A stretch of DNA of 64,000 nucleotides from JAXGTO01 sp040774885 (lineage in GTDB: Bacteria; Actinomycetota; Coriobacteriia; Coriobacteriales; Eggerthellaceae), in assembly GCA_040774885.1 (NCBI GenBank), contig JAXGTO010000001.1, positions 66,181 through 130,180 of the forward strand, read 5' to 3'. Numbering within the stretch: the stretch's first letter is position 1; the number at the start of each line of letters is the position of its first letter. The notes below the pieces were generated by a model. The model ran no database searches. It was not told the DNA's origin and worked only from the letters and a program-made list of their open reading frames with translations. Made by a program: the position numbers and the translations under genes. This document shows, piece by piece, positions 34,756 to 43,683 of this stretch.

Positions 34756-36060
34756 GTGGCTCGACATTCCGCCCCAAAGCATGCCAAACACGCTCAGCCG
34801 GGCAATTCACCTGCAGCTGCGCCGCAAAACCAGCCGCGTTCTGCCGCTCAGCAGCCGACGCGCCAGTTCAACATGCCTCAGGGAGGCGTGCGCAGATCTT
34901 CGTCGCAAGATGACGGCCAGGCAAACAATGGTGTGCGGAGCGGTCAAGCCCGCTATCAATACGGCGGCGGTGCAAGCTATTCTTCCCATCAGCCCCAGCA
35001 TACGCAGGCTGCGCAAGATGATTTCTTCAGTGCACAGCAGCAGTCGGGGATGCCGACCATTGCAAAGCCCAAGAAGCGGCATCGCGCACTGAAAGCCATC
35101 TTGGCCGTTGTAGCGTTGCTGCTGTGCGCCGGTGTGGCCTGTGGGCTGTGGTACGCCGCTACGCTCGACGGGGTCTTGGGCATGGATTCTTCGCAAGAAA
35201 GCAGCGTCAACGCCGTGCTTTCCGATGCCAAGTCGGGCGAGCCCTTCTACGTTTTGGTGCTGGGCAGCGATAGCCGCGAGGGCAGTGGAACCAGTGATAG
35301 CGCCGATGAGCAGGGGACCAACCAACGAAGCGACGTGATGATGCTCATTCGGGTCGATCAATCCAACCGTCAACTCACCATCGTGTCGATTCCGCGCGAT
35401 ACGCCTTGGACGGCGCCCGATGGTACTGTGTGCAAGATCAATGAGGCCTACAATCTGGGCGGTGCGGCCATGAGTATCCAAGCCGTGTCCGAATTGACCG
35501 GCGTTTCCATTTCCCACTATGCCGAAGTAAGCTTCTCCGACTTCGAAAACGTGGTTGATGCGCTGGGCGGCATCACGGTTGATGTTCCCACCGCCCTTTC
35601 GTATGAGGATGCGTTAACGGGTCAGGAGGTCACTCTGCAGCCAGGCGAGCAAACCCTTAACGGCCAGCAGGCTCAGATATTCGCCCGCGCCCGGCACGAA
35701 TATGGCGAAAACCAGGATGCTGCTCGCCAGAGCAACGTCCGCTCGGTATTCGAGGCCCTGATGGAAAAGACCCTCGATCGCCCATTGTACGAATTGCCGG
35801 GAACGATTTTGGACGTGGCCCAGTGCGTCACTACCGACATGAAGACCACGGACCTGGCTTCGCTTGCGATGTCGTTCAGCAGCGGGGATGTCACCACGTA
35901 CAGCTGCAGCGGCCCGACGGATGGCGAAGAAGTGTCGTATCTCGATGGCCTGTGGCTGTGCTACCGCAATCCTGACGGATGGTCAAAATTGATGTCGGTT
36001 GTTGATTCAGGCGGAGACCCTGAAGACCTTGATGTAAGCGATACGGCGCAACCATGGTAG
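34756..36060 (+). CDS. LCP family glycopolymer ligase with long cytoplasmic N-terminus, second of three
   Basis: The 434-aa protein starts at a GTG with GAAAGG upstream. Residues 1-105 are Gln/Ser/His/Pro-rich and disordered, ending in a basic KPKKRHR cluster; one membrane helix follows (about 112-136). The LCP domain begins near 165: FYVLVLGSDSREG, RSDVMMLIRVD, IVSIPRDTPW, and FARARHEYGENQDAARQSNVR, with all conserved Arg/Asp residues. It would attach glycopolymers to peptidoglycan. A GT2 gene follows 12 nt after the stop, and the third LCP gene comes after that, making an LCP-GT2-LCP set. The long tail may be a regulatory or phosphorylation site (inference). Confidence 0.92.
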   Translation: MARHSAPKHAKHAQPGNSPAAAPQNQPRSAAQQPTRQFNMPQGGVRRSSSQDDGQANNGVRSGQARYQYGGGASYSSHQPQHTQAAQDDFFSAQQQSGMPTIAKPKKRHRALKAILAVVALLLCAGVACGLWYAATLDGVLGMDSSQESSVNAVLSDAKSGEPFYVLVLGSDSREGSGTSDSADEQGTNQRSDVMMLIRVDQSNRQLTIVSIPRDTPWTAPDGTVCKINEAYNLGGAAMSIQAVSELTGVSISHYAEVSFSDFENVVDALGGITVDVPTALSYEDALTGQEVTLQPGEQTLNGQQAQIFARARHEYGENQDAARQSNVRSVFEALMEKTLDRPLYELPGTILDVAQCVTTDMKTTDLASLAMSFSSGDVTTYSCSGPTDGEEVSYLDGLWLCYRNPDGWSKLMSVVDSGGDPEDLDVSDTAQPW

Positions 36061-36071
36061 GGACGAATACA

Positions 36072-37121
36072 ATGTCGCATGATTCGCAAGATCCGCACCC
36101 CGAAGTTACCGTTATCGTTCCCATGTACAACGTGGGGCGATACGTAGGGGAGTGCCTTCAAAGTTTGGTAAAGCAGAAGTTTGAGGATTTCGAAGTCATC
36201 TGCGTCGATGACGGATCCGTGGACGACACTCTTTCGATTGCCAAAGCGTCTGTTGAAGGCGATGACCGATTCGTCTTCATGCATCAGGAAAACCAAGGGC
36301 AATCTGCGGCTCGCAATGCGGCACTCGGGCGCGCGAGCGGCTCTTACGTTCTGTTTTTGGATTCGGATGATATGTATCGGCCTTTGGCTTTGGACAACCT
36401 GGTCCGTCGCATGCGCGAGGATAAACTGGATATTCTCTTTTTCTCTGCTGAAACCTTTTATGAGTCTGCCGAGCTCAGGCGAACGCATAACGAGAATCAA
36501 GGCGGTCGTTCTGACATTCATGGCATTATGACGGGGGAGCAGCTCTATATTCGCATGGAGGAAACGGGGTCGTTTCGTCCTTCGGCCTGCCTGTTCATGA
36601 TGTCTGCAAAGCTCATCGAGGACAACGGGCTCCGTTTCAAAGAGGGGATAATCCATGAGGACCTGCTATTTACTTTGACGGTTTTCCCGCTTGCCGCTCG
36701 TGCGGGATTTCTCAATGCGCCGCTTTATCGTCGTCGCATGCGAGAGGGTTCTACAATGACCAGCGAACGTGGCATGCGCAACATTGCCGGTTTGTTCTGC
36801 GTATGGCGTGGATTGGAGTCATGGCTGGCCACCAACAACCAATCGTATTCCGATGCGTTCTGCGATTGCTACGCTCACCGAGTTTTCGATACGGAAAACG
36901 ATCTTTCCCGCGACATGCTCTATGTGGGCCAAAGCGCGGTCGAAGGGTTCAGGGAGGGCCTTGACCGGGATGATCGCCTCGCATTCGATTACTGCTGGGA
37001 GCATGCGCAGTACATGGATCGAGCTATCCACGACGTGGCCGACAGCAAGACGTTCAAGGTCGGGCGTGCTATCATGGCAATTCCAAGTTGGGTTAAAGGT
37101 CGGTTGGTTCCTCCATCGTAG
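36072..37121 (+). CDS. Family 2 glycosyltransferase
   Basis: The 349-aa GT-A enzyme has VTVIVPMYNVGRYVGEC near residue 13, VDDGSVDDT, QGQSAARNAAL and the DSDDMY metal motif near residue 103. The C-terminal half includes ACLFMMSAKLIEDNGLRF and IHEDLLF, typical of polysaccharide GT2 enzymes, and a C-terminal FKVGRAIMAIPSWVK segment shared with other transferases in this window. The start at 36072 is chosen over an in-frame ATG at 36054 inside the LCP gene because GTAGGGA lies at the right distance. The gene lies between two LCP genes. Sugar donor and acceptor are unknown. Confidence 0.87.
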   Translation: MSHDSQDPHPEVTVIVPMYNVGRYVGECLQSLVKQKFEDFEVICVDDGSVDDTLSIAKASVEGDDRFVFMHQENQGQSAARNAALGRASGSYVLFLDSDDMYRPLALDNLVRRMREDKLDILFFSAETFYESAELRRTHNENQGGRSDIHGIMTGEQLYIRMEETGSFRPSACLFMMSAKLIEDNGLRFKEGIIHEDLLFTLTVFPLAARAGFLNAPLYRRRMREGSTMTSERGMRNIAGLFCVWRGLESWLATNNQSYSDAFCDCYAHRVFDTENDLSRDMLYVGQSAVEGFREGLDRDDRLAFDYCWEHAQYMDRAIHDVADSKTFKVGRAIMAIPSWVKGRLVPPS

Positions 37122-37157
37122 GGCCGACGGCCATTTCATTGGAAAGAGGGACGCACC

Positions 37158-38294
37158 ATGGGTTCACCCAAACACGCCAGTCATGCAGCACCATCTCAGC
37201 AACCTCCTTCATCTGCTCCTCGTCAGTCTTATTCCGGTCAGCAGCAGGCTCCCGGTTATCGCCCGGCAGGTGCGGCACCGGGGACTCCCGTTGATATGCC
37301 GTCCAAGCGCAAGCATACGGGCCGCAATGTCTGCATCGTCTTGGTGGTTTTGGCACTGGCGGCCGCTGCGGCGTTTGCCGGCTACAAGATGTGGCAGGGC
37401 GGCCAATCGTCGTCGACCAGCGCTTCGACCACTGCGTCAACCACCACTGCGGCAAGCGATACGTCAGAACAAGCGTATTACGTGCTTATAGTAGGCGAGG
37501 ATAGCCGCACGGGCACCACGGAGATCAACGAGCCCAACTATGCTGATGGCAAAGGCCGTTCAGACACCATGATGTTGGTGCGCGTCGACCCCGTGAATTA
37601 TAAGATCACGCTCGTCACTATTCCACGAGATACCGAAGCCACGGTCGATGGGACCACCAACAAAATCAACGACGCCTTCTATTCTGGTGGAATAGATGCC
37701 TGCATGGATCAGGTCACTTCGCTTACGGGCGTCACTCCCAAGTACTACCTGGTAACCACATTCGTCAATTTCGAAAATCTGGTTGACCAATTGGGCGGCG
37801 TGCAGGCCAATGTGCCCATCAATATGACGCTCGATGACATCGTTTCCGGAAAAGAAATCACTTTGAGCCCCGGCCCCCAGAAGCTCAATGGCGCCTCTGC
37901 GCTGGTGGATGCCCGCGTGCGCAAGGCATATGCCAATGACCTCGATGCCTGCCGCCAAATACAGGATCGCTCCCTTGTCCAGTCGCTTATTCAGCAGGTG
38001 GCCGATAATCCCAGCAGCGCTGCCACGGCGGCGTCGACGCTTTCGAGCAACGTGCAGACCAATTGGCCTGCCGCCGATCTGGTATCCGAGGTTAAGAACT
38101 TCGCATCAAATTCCAGCAAGATCACCTTTTACAGCGGCACGGGCCCCTATGCCGGCGATATCGACGATGCTACCGGATTGTGGTTGGTCCCGCGTGATGA
38201 AACCACGTGGAAAAAGGTGATTCAGGTGGTCGATCAGGGCGGCGATCCCACTTCAGTTGTGGCTTTGCCCACGGTTGCGGAAGCTACTGACTAA
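37158..38294 (+). CDS. LCP family glycopolymer ligase, third of three
   Basis: The 378-aa product has a Ser/Gln/Pro-rich cytoplasmic leader of about 55 residues, one membrane helix (NVCIVLVVLALAAAAAFAG), a Ser/Thr-rich stalk, and an LCP domain from about 108: YYVLIVGEDSRTG, RSDTMMLVRVD, LVTIPRDTEAT, and RVRKAYANDLDACRQ. Glu replaces the usual Ser in the GSDSR motif (GEDSR), and VDARVRKAY replaces FARARKEY, so its active site differs slightly from the two paralogues. GAAAGAGGG precedes the ATG. It ends the LCP-GT2-LCP set and is followed by a hairpin and tRNA-Glu. Confidence 0.92.
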   Translation: MGSPKHASHAAPSQQPPSSAPRQSYSGQQQAPGYRPAGAAPGTPVDMPSKRKHTGRNVCIVLVVLALAAAAAFAGYKMWQGGQSSSTSASTTASTTTAASDTSEQAYYVLIVGEDSRTGTTEINEPNYADGKGRSDTMMLVRVDPVNYKITLVTIPRDTEATVDGTTNKINDAFYSGGIDACMDQVTSLTGVTPKYYLVTTFVNFENLVDQLGGVQANVPINMTLDDIVSGKEITLSPGPQKLNGASALVDARVRKAYANDLDACRQIQDRSLVQSLIQQVADNPSSAATAASTLSSNVQTNWPAADLVSEVKNFASNSSKITFYSGTGPYAGDIDDATGLWLVPRDETTWKKVIQVVDQGGDPTSVVALPTVAEATD

Positions 38295-38301
38295 AAAGTT
38301 G

Positions 38302-38330
38302 TTGCAACGGAGGGCCATCTTTGCAATAAT
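38302..38330 (+). promoter_or_regulatory. Candidate promoter of tRNA-Glu
   Basis: TTGCAA (38302-38307) and AATAAT (38325-38330) are spaced by exactly 17 bases, the best sigma-70-like pair in the window. Transcription would start near 38337, about 26 nt before the mature tRNA. Confidence 0.55.
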
Positions 38331-38360
38331 ATGCGGGCTGCTCAAACGAGCGGCCCGCAT
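38331..38360 (+). terminator. Long hairpin before tRNA-Glu, possible terminator of the LCP gene
   Basis: ATGCGGGCTGCTC (38331-38343), loop AAAC, GAGCGGCCCGCAT (38348-38360) pair over 13 positions with one T-G wobble. Only TTTG-like bases follow, so the T-run is weak. It overlaps the predicted tRNA transcription start. Confidence 0.5.
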
Positions 38361-38362
38361 TT

Positions 38363-38437
38363 GTCCCCATAGTCTAGCGGTCAGGACGCGGCCCTTTCAA
38401 GGCTGAGACACGAGTTCGATTCTCGTTGGGGGCACCA
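38363..38437 (+). tRNA. tRNA-Glu (anticodon TTC), CCA encoded
   Basis: The 75-nt sequence folds as a tRNA: acceptor GTCCCCA at the 5' end pairs with TGGGGGC at the 3' end (one T-G pair), the anticodon loop CTTTCAA carries TTC, and the T-loop has GTTCGATTC. The discriminator A is followed by an encoded CCA (38435-38437). It decodes GAA/GAG glutamate codons. The gene lies alone inside the polysaccharide cluster, preceded by a good promoter. No repeat of its 3' end and no integrase was seen, so it is not evidently an island attachment site. Confidence 0.95.
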
Positions 38438-38489
38438 TTTGAACTCAAGAGCTCCGCGCTAGCGGGGCTCTTTGCATAGAGAGGCATTG

Positions 38490-40040
38490 ATGGGCGGCGC
38501 TATAGCCAAAGGATACCGAACGGTTGCCGATGCTTTTGATCGACACCCATTCTTGTGGTCGCTGGCGGTCATCTGCTTATGCTGGGCTCCGTGGTTCGTC
38601 ATTTGCTGGCCTGGAACCACCGATCCTTTTGATACGCTCGATCAGCTTCTGCAGTTCTACAACGTCTCTGGCGGCTATTCACCTGAAGGCATCGATCTCA
38701 TCGACCCGAATGTGCTGCTGAACAACCATCATCCCGTGTTGCATACGCTGCTTTTGGGGTCATTCGTCACTGTGGGCAGTTGGCTGGGTTCGCAGAGCTG
38801 GGGACTGTTCTGCTTCGTGCTTCTGCAGGGCGGGCTGTTCGCCTGTTCGTTGGCTGCTGCTGTATCGCAGCTGCGGCGGATGTCCTTGCCGGCCGGATGG
38901 TGCTTTGCTGCGGTGGCCGTGTTCGCGATTGCCCCCGTGTTTCCCGGGTGGGCCATCAATGCCACTAAAGATGTGATGTTCAGCGCGTTCTTCGTATTCT
39001 TCGTCATTTTGCTGGTTCGCATCGTGACGGGTTGCTTCAAACTCGACGGCAAAGGCATCGCCTGCTATGTGGCAGTTGCTGCAGGGCTTTGCTTGAGCCG
39101 CAACAATGGAGCCATCGTGCTTGCCGTGACCATTCCGTTTCTGTTCATGGTGCGCAAAAGCCCCGTTGCTCGCAAAGCCGCCCTTTGCAGCATCGGCGTA
39201 GTGGCCGCCTATGCGGTCTTCGTGTCGGTCATCTTGCCATCTGCGGGCGTTTCGGGCGGCAATGTGCGCGAGATGCTCAGCCGGCCCATCCAATCGGTTG
39301 CTGCCTTGGCCGCGAGCGATCCCGATGCCCAATCGGTCGATGCCGATGATGTGTCGGCCGTCGAAGCGGTGTTCGATGTTGATTGGCGTGAAATCGGCGG
39401 GCTGTACAATCCCGACAACGCCGATCCGGTAAAGGGGGAATTTTCGAATTCGGTTACAAACGAAGAGTTGATCTCGTTCTTAGGTGCTTGGGTGCACATG
39501 GGTTTCCAGCATCCTCTTTCTTACATCAAGGCGTTTGTGCATCAAACCGACGGCTATTGGATTCCCGGCACCACCGGTTCGACTGTATGGACGCGGGTGG
39601 AATGCTGGGGTCTGACGGCAGATGAAGGGATAGAAGACCAGTATCTCGATGCAGGCATCGTTTTCGAACAGATTCCCGCTTTCGAAAACGCTCGGAGCGG
39701 ATTGGTTTCTTGGTACAAGGCGTTCACGGATTCACCGTTCGGCCTTATAACCGATGCTGCCGTCTGTTTTTGGGCGGGCATCGCCTGTTTGATTTTGCTC
39801 CATTTCAAGCATGCTGCGCGGCGAACGGTGGTGCCTTTTGTTCCCTTTTTGACCTTATTCTGCGTCTGCCTTTTGTCTCCGCTCAACGGGGGAGTACGCT
39901 ACGCTCTGCCCTATATTGCCGCCATGCCGTTGTTGTGCGGATTCGCTGTGTGCTCCGTCAGGCGCTCCTGCGTAGAATCGCTGAAGGAACGTAAAGCGTC
40001 CGTGGCACTCGGTCATAATGGGGAAAACGCAATCGGCTAG
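38490..40040 (+). CDS. DUF6020-family polytopic membrane protein
   Basis: The 516-aa protein has about 10-11 membrane helices. The first outer loop contains WPGTTDPFDTLDQLLQFYN and NNHHPVLHTLLLGSFV, the Asp and paired His features of DUF6020, a GT-C-like membrane family found in Gram-positive capsule and teichoic clusters. It may transfer a sugar from undecaprenyl phosphate on the outer face (inference). The ATG at 38490 has GAGAGG upstream. The GtrA gene starts 10 nt after its stop, and the pair (GT-C plus GtrA flippase) fits a polymer-decoration module with the GtrB-like enzyme at 8521. Confidence 0.8.
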   Translation: MGGAIAKGYRTVADAFDRHPFLWSLAVICLCWAPWFVICWPGTTDPFDTLDQLLQFYNVSGGYSPEGIDLIDPNVLLNNHHPVLHTLLLGSFVTVGSWLGSQSWGLFCFVLLQGGLFACSLAAAVSQLRRMSLPAGWCFAAVAVFAIAPVFPGWAINATKDVMFSAFFVFFVILLVRIVTGCFKLDGKGIACYVAVAAGLCLSRNNGAIVLAVTIPFLFMVRKSPVARKAALCSIGVVAAYAVFVSVILPSAGVSGGNVREMLSRPIQSVAALAASDPDAQSVDADDVSAVEAVFDVDWREIGGLYNPDNADPVKGEFSNSVTNEELISFLGAWVHMGFQHPLSYIKAFVHQTDGYWIPGTTGSTVWTRVECWGLTADEGIEDQYLDAGIVFEQIPAFENARSGLVSWYKAFTDSPFGLITDAAVCFWAGIACLILLHFKHAARRTVVPFVPFLTLFCVCLLSPLNGGVRYALPYIAAMPLLCGFAVCSVRRSCVESLKERKASVALGHNGENAIG

Positions 40041-40050
40041 GAAAGGCAGC

Positions 40051-40479
40051 ATGAAAAAGCTCATCGCACAATTCATGAAGTTCGGCGTGGTGGGCGTCAT
40101 TGCCTTCATCATCGACTATGGCTTGCTCATGGTCCTTTCGCAGGCATTCGGCATGGATCCGGTCATCGCGGCCGGCATTTCCTTTACCGTGTCGGTCATC
40201 TTCAATTATGTGGCTTCGATGCGCTACGTGTTCACGCATCGCGAAGACATGTCCAAGCGCCGTGAATTCGTCATCTTCGTGGTCTTGTCGGCCATCGGAC
40301 TGGGTATCAACGAAGTCATTATCTGGGCCGGTGTTCAGGCATGGGGCGATGGCGCATTGGCTGTAACCGTTACCAAGCTCATTGCCACCGTGGTGGTCAT
40401 GGTATGGAACTTCGTTACCCGTAAAAAGTTTCTGGATGCCGGCGATGCGTCCGATTCCGAAGATACGGCGGGTGAATAG
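40051..40479 (+). CDS. GtrA-family lipid-linked sugar flippase
   Basis: The 142-aa protein has four membrane helices and the GtrA signature FMKFGVVGVIAFIIDYG at the start and VWNFVTRKKFL at the end. GtrA proteins are proposed to flip undecaprenyl-phosphate-monosaccharide to the outer face. The ATG at 40051 follows GGAAAGG; an upstream ATG-like start at 40018 lies within the previous gene. It is presumably coupled with the DUF6020 gene upstream and may serve the GtrB-like transferase encoded 30 kb away, since no nearer one with membrane helices is present. Confidence 0.92.
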   Translation: MKKLIAQFMKFGVVGVIAFIIDYGLLMVLSQAFGMDPVIAAGISFTVSVIFNYVASMRYVFTHREDMSKRREFVIFVVLSAIGLGINEVIIWAGVQAWGDGALAVTVTKLIATVVVMVWNFVTRKKFLDAGDASDSEDTAGE

Positions 40480-40573
40480 GGTCTCATGCTGGTGCTTTCA
40501 GCAACATACGTTTCAATGAACTCGAGCCACCTTGGTTACGTCCAGGATCCCCTGCAAGAGAAAGCTGTGCATC

Positions 40574-42463
40574 ATGGTTGATTTCAGATTGGCGAACATC
40601 CTGCTTCATGTGGACGATTATCTGGCGCAGTGTCCAGAGGTCTTGTTCCGCAACGGCGGCCCGGTTGATTATCGGAAAGAGGATGATTCCCTGGCGTTCA
40701 GCGGGCGCATCGACTTCATGACGTATTTCAATGCCGTCAGCTGCTGCAAATGGATGCAGTATGCCGATGTCGACAACATCTGCCTGCATCTGGAGCTTGC
40801 CGGCGATGCCTGCATCGTGCAGATGACCGGTATCCCCCAGGATGCCGTGAATGAAAAAGATGCACCGGATATCGCTGCGGGCAATGATTCATCTGCCGTC
40901 AAACGTCCGGTGGTGGCGTTGCCCGTGGGTCAGCCCCAAAGGTTTTCCGGTGCGCAGGATTTCACGGTCATGGAAGTACCTCTGTCTGCCAAAAACCTGG
41001 TGTTGGGCGGTTTTACGCTCGATAGCGAAGGTGCCACCGAAGTGCGCGCAGCCTATTGGTACGCCCCAGTCGAAGAAGATCGCATCCGTCCCATAAAACT
41101 GGCCCTTTCGACCACCACTTTCAAAAAGGAAGAGTACATCGTTCCCAATATCCAAGCGGTGAAAGACCGTGTCGTGGCAAGTGGCGAGCGCATCGCCGAC
41201 AACTTCCATATGTTCGTGGTCGATAACGGGCGTACGCTTGATGCCGCAGCGCTTTCAGACGACGGCGTTACCGTCATCCCCAATGCCAACACCGGCGGTG
41301 CCGGTGGGTTCGCCCGTGGCATGATAGAGGCGCTCGACAGTGATTTCGGATTCACGCATGTGCTGTTGATGGACGATGATGTGCGTGTGAGCCCCGAGAG
41401 CTTCAAGCGCACCTTCAATCTGCTCAGCCTTGCCAACGACCGTTATGCCGATGCATTCATCAACGGCGCCATGCTGCAGCTTGAGCGTCCGAATATGCAG
41501 TTCGAAGACGTGAGCATCGTGCGTCCCGATGGCGCTTACGAGCGTTTGAAGGGAAACCTTTACATCGACCAACTGGCCGATTCTGCCGTCAACGAAACCA
41601 TCGATGTGGAACAGCCGCAGGCTTATGGCGCTTGGTGGTTCTCCTGCATTCCCCTTTCTGCCGTACGCGCTCATGGGTTGCCGTTGCCGTTGTTCGTACG
41701 TTGCGACGACGTGGAATTCGGCATGCGTTGCGAACCCGTATACATGACCATGAATGGCATCTGCGTATGGCACGAGGGCTTCGGTGACCGTTTCCGTGCC
41801 TCGGTGGATTGCTATCAATATATGCGAAACTATCTGATTATGGTCGCGTGCGATGGCAAGAGCGATGACAAGCTGTTTATGCTGCGCGCTGAGCGCCATC
41901 TGCGCATGCATTTGCGTACCATGGCGTATGAAACCGCAGAGCTGCTCGTGTCGGGTTTCGAGGACTATCTGAAAGGCCCGGAGTTCTTGATGAATTCCAG
42001 CGGGGAAGAAATCATGAAAGCCAATGGCGCAGCCAACGAGAAGTTGGTCCCCTTGGCCGATTTGGCTGATCAGCTGCCGGAAGGTTTCGTTCCCGATCCT
42101 CATATTCTTGATGAGCACGCTTCCGTTGGGTTGCCCCTCAAGTTGTGGCGTACGATGCCCTACGATCGCCACTTCCTGCCCGATGCGTTGCTTCGTGATG
42201 AACCGGGAACCGTTTTCTACGGAGGCAGCGGTCCTACCGCGGCCGAACAGGTGGCAACGCGCACGCTGGTTGCGTGCGATCGCTCGGGCAATGCCCATAT
42301 TCGCACTATGGACCGTGTGCGCTATGCGCGCATCCATGGTCGCTGGCGAACTGCGATGGTCGATTACCGAGAGCATAAAGATCAGCTGGCACAGGAATAC
42401 CGTGATGCTATGCCGCAGATGACCAGTGAGGACTTCTGGAAGAAGTTTCTGGGCATCGAATAA
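40574..42463 (+). CDS. GlfT2-like galactofuranosyltransferase
   Basis: The 629-aa protein matches the size (637 aa) and plan of mycobacterial GlfT2: an N-terminal beta-rich domain (residues about 1-165), a GT-A domain with FKKEEYIVPNIQAV, NTGGAGGFARGM, the metal motif LLMDDDVRVSPE (DDD), WWFSCIP and the catalytic-region FVRCDDVEFGMR with a later WHEGFGDRF, then a helical C-domain. GlfT2 enzymes polymerise galactofuranose from UDP-Galf, which Glf at 21105 would supply. The ATG at 40574 is the first credible start; a TTG at 40532 lies in frame upstream. It is convergent with the minus-strand block. Confidence 0.88.
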   Translation: MVDFRLANILLHVDDYLAQCPEVLFRNGGPVDYRKEDDSLAFSGRIDFMTYFNAVSCCKWMQYADVDNICLHLELAGDACIVQMTGIPQDAVNEKDAPDIAAGNDSSAVKRPVVALPVGQPQRFSGAQDFTVMEVPLSAKNLVLGGFTLDSEGATEVRAAYWYAPVEEDRIRPIKLALSTTTFKKEEYIVPNIQAVKDRVVASGERIADNFHMFVVDNGRTLDAAALSDDGVTVIPNANTGGAGGFARGMIEALDSDFGFTHVLLMDDDVRVSPESFKRTFNLLSLANDRYADAFINGAMLQLERPNMQFEDVSIVRPDGAYERLKGNLYIDQLADSAVNETIDVEQPQAYGAWWFSCIPLSAVRAHGLPLPLFVRCDDVEFGMRCEPVYMTMNGICVWHEGFGDRFRASVDCYQYMRNYLIMVACDGKSDDKLFMLRAERHLRMHLRTMAYETAELLVSGFEDYLKGPEFLMNSSGEEIMKANGAANEKLVPLADLADQLPEGFVPDPHILDEHASVGLPLKLWRTMPYDRHFLPDALLRDEPGTVFYGGSGPTAAEQVATRTLVACDRSGNAHIRTMDRVRYARIHGRWRTAMVDYREHKDQLAQEYRDAMPQMTSEDFWKKFLGIE

Positions 42464-42552
42464 GCGGGTACTCACTTAGCTTCTTCTGCAGTCGCCCATT
42501 TTGTCGGATCAAGATGCACCGGCGATGCTGCGCCGAGGTAGAGCCAGGTGCG

Positions 42553-43683
42553 TTATTCCCCTGTGCGCTTATCTTTGTTCTGAAGATGGGTGCGCGTCAT
42601 GTACAAGGTATTGCCGATGCCCGTGTTCACCAGGTTGTAGAGTGCTTGTTTCACGAGATTCGCCGCGTATGGCGCAGAAGACAGCGTGGGCGTTGGCTCT
42701 CCGCGCAGGGTGAAGAACAGTTCCTTCATATTCGTCGGTACTTTGGGATCGTCGATGACCAGATGGGCATCCATGCGCTTGAACATTCGAGTTGCGGCTT
42801 GTTTCAGGTCGTTGTCTTCCAGTCCGGTGTGTTCCAGTATGTCGCCTAGATAAGTGAATCCGCGCTCGCAATGGGCCCTTCTGATGCTGTCGGAGGTCAC
42901 ATTGAGATGGTCGAGCACATCTTGCATGTCGTTCCAGCGTTCAAGCGGCAACAGCGAACTGCGTTGAGCAAACGCAGCGGCTTTTTCGGGGGTATCTTCC
43001 CGATAGCAATAATAGGCACGTTCCAGGTAGGCGATCCCAGCAGCCTGAAAGAGGGTTTCGTACAAAAAAGGATTGTCGGCCCAGCCAGCACCGGGGAATT
43101 CCCGAAAACGAATCTTCTTGGTTTGCAGAAAGCTTTTACGGTACAGGGCGCTCCAGATGGAGGGGTGATGGCAGATAAGATGCACCACGCCCGGGTCTTC
43201 CATAGTGAAAGGTTGATTTGCCGGCTTGATGCGCTTGTTGAAGCTGCAGTTCATGATGCGCTGCTGCGGCGTGTCCGGCCGCCATACGCGAAGGTAGGGG
43301 GTCTTGATGATGTCGATGCCGGCAGCTGGCGCTCCCAAGCTCTTTGCATAGGCGATCATATCGGCGAACATTCCCGGCTCGATCCAGTCGTCAGGCTCCA
43401 CGATGGAAATCCAGGAGCCGCGCGCCACATCGATTCCGCGGTTGCAGGTGGCTCCGTATCCTTCGTTTGCCTTGTCGACTATTATGATGCGACCGTCGTT
43501 CGAAGCGTGCTTTTGCAGTACGGCCAAGCTGTCGTCGGTGCTGCCGTCGTTCAGGCAGATTATCTCGATATCGTGCAGGGTTTGATTCTGAATGCTGTCC
43601 AGCGCTTGGTCCAGATAGGGCAGCGCGTTCATTACCGGTACGATCACCGAAATCAAGGGCGTTGGCATAGCGGAAGCGCCCAT
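42553..43683 (-). CDS. Family 2 glycosyltransferase
   Basis: The 376-aa GT2 has ISVIVPVMNALPYLDQAL, LNDGSTDDS, EGYGATCNRGID and VEPDDW as the metal motif. Downstream it carries HHPSIWSALYRKSFL and FPGAGWADNPF, blocks shared with the GT2 at 59233, so the two are paralogues that may use similar donors. It is the last gene of the minus-strand exporter operon: its ATG immediately follows the TAA of the ABC ATPase. A second ATG 15 nt later is also possible. It ends 89 nt from the convergent GlfT2-like gene, with no clear terminator between. Confidence 0.88.
   Translation of the reverse strand: MGASAMPTPLISVIVPVMNALPYLDQALDSIQNQTLHDIEIICLNDGSTDDSLAVLQKHASNDGRIIIVDKANEGYGATCNRGIDVARGSWISIVEPDDWIEPGMFADMIAYAKSLGAPAAGIDIIKTPYLRVWRPDTPQQRIMNCSFNKRIKPANQPFTMEDPGVVHLICHHPSIWSALYRKSFLQTKKIRFREFPGAGWADNPFLYETLFQAAGIAYLERAYYCYREDTPEKAAAFAQRSSLLPLERWNDMQDVLDHLNVTSDSIRRAHCERGFTYLGDILEHTGLEDNDLKQAATRMFKRMDAHLVIDDPKVPTNMKELFFTLRGEPTPTLSSAPYAANLVKQALYNLVNTGIGNTLYMTRTHLQNKDKRTGE

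Noticed and set aside
38363..38437. tRNA-Glu as an integrative-element attachment site
   Set aside because: No second copy of its 3' end and no integrase gene were seen in the window.
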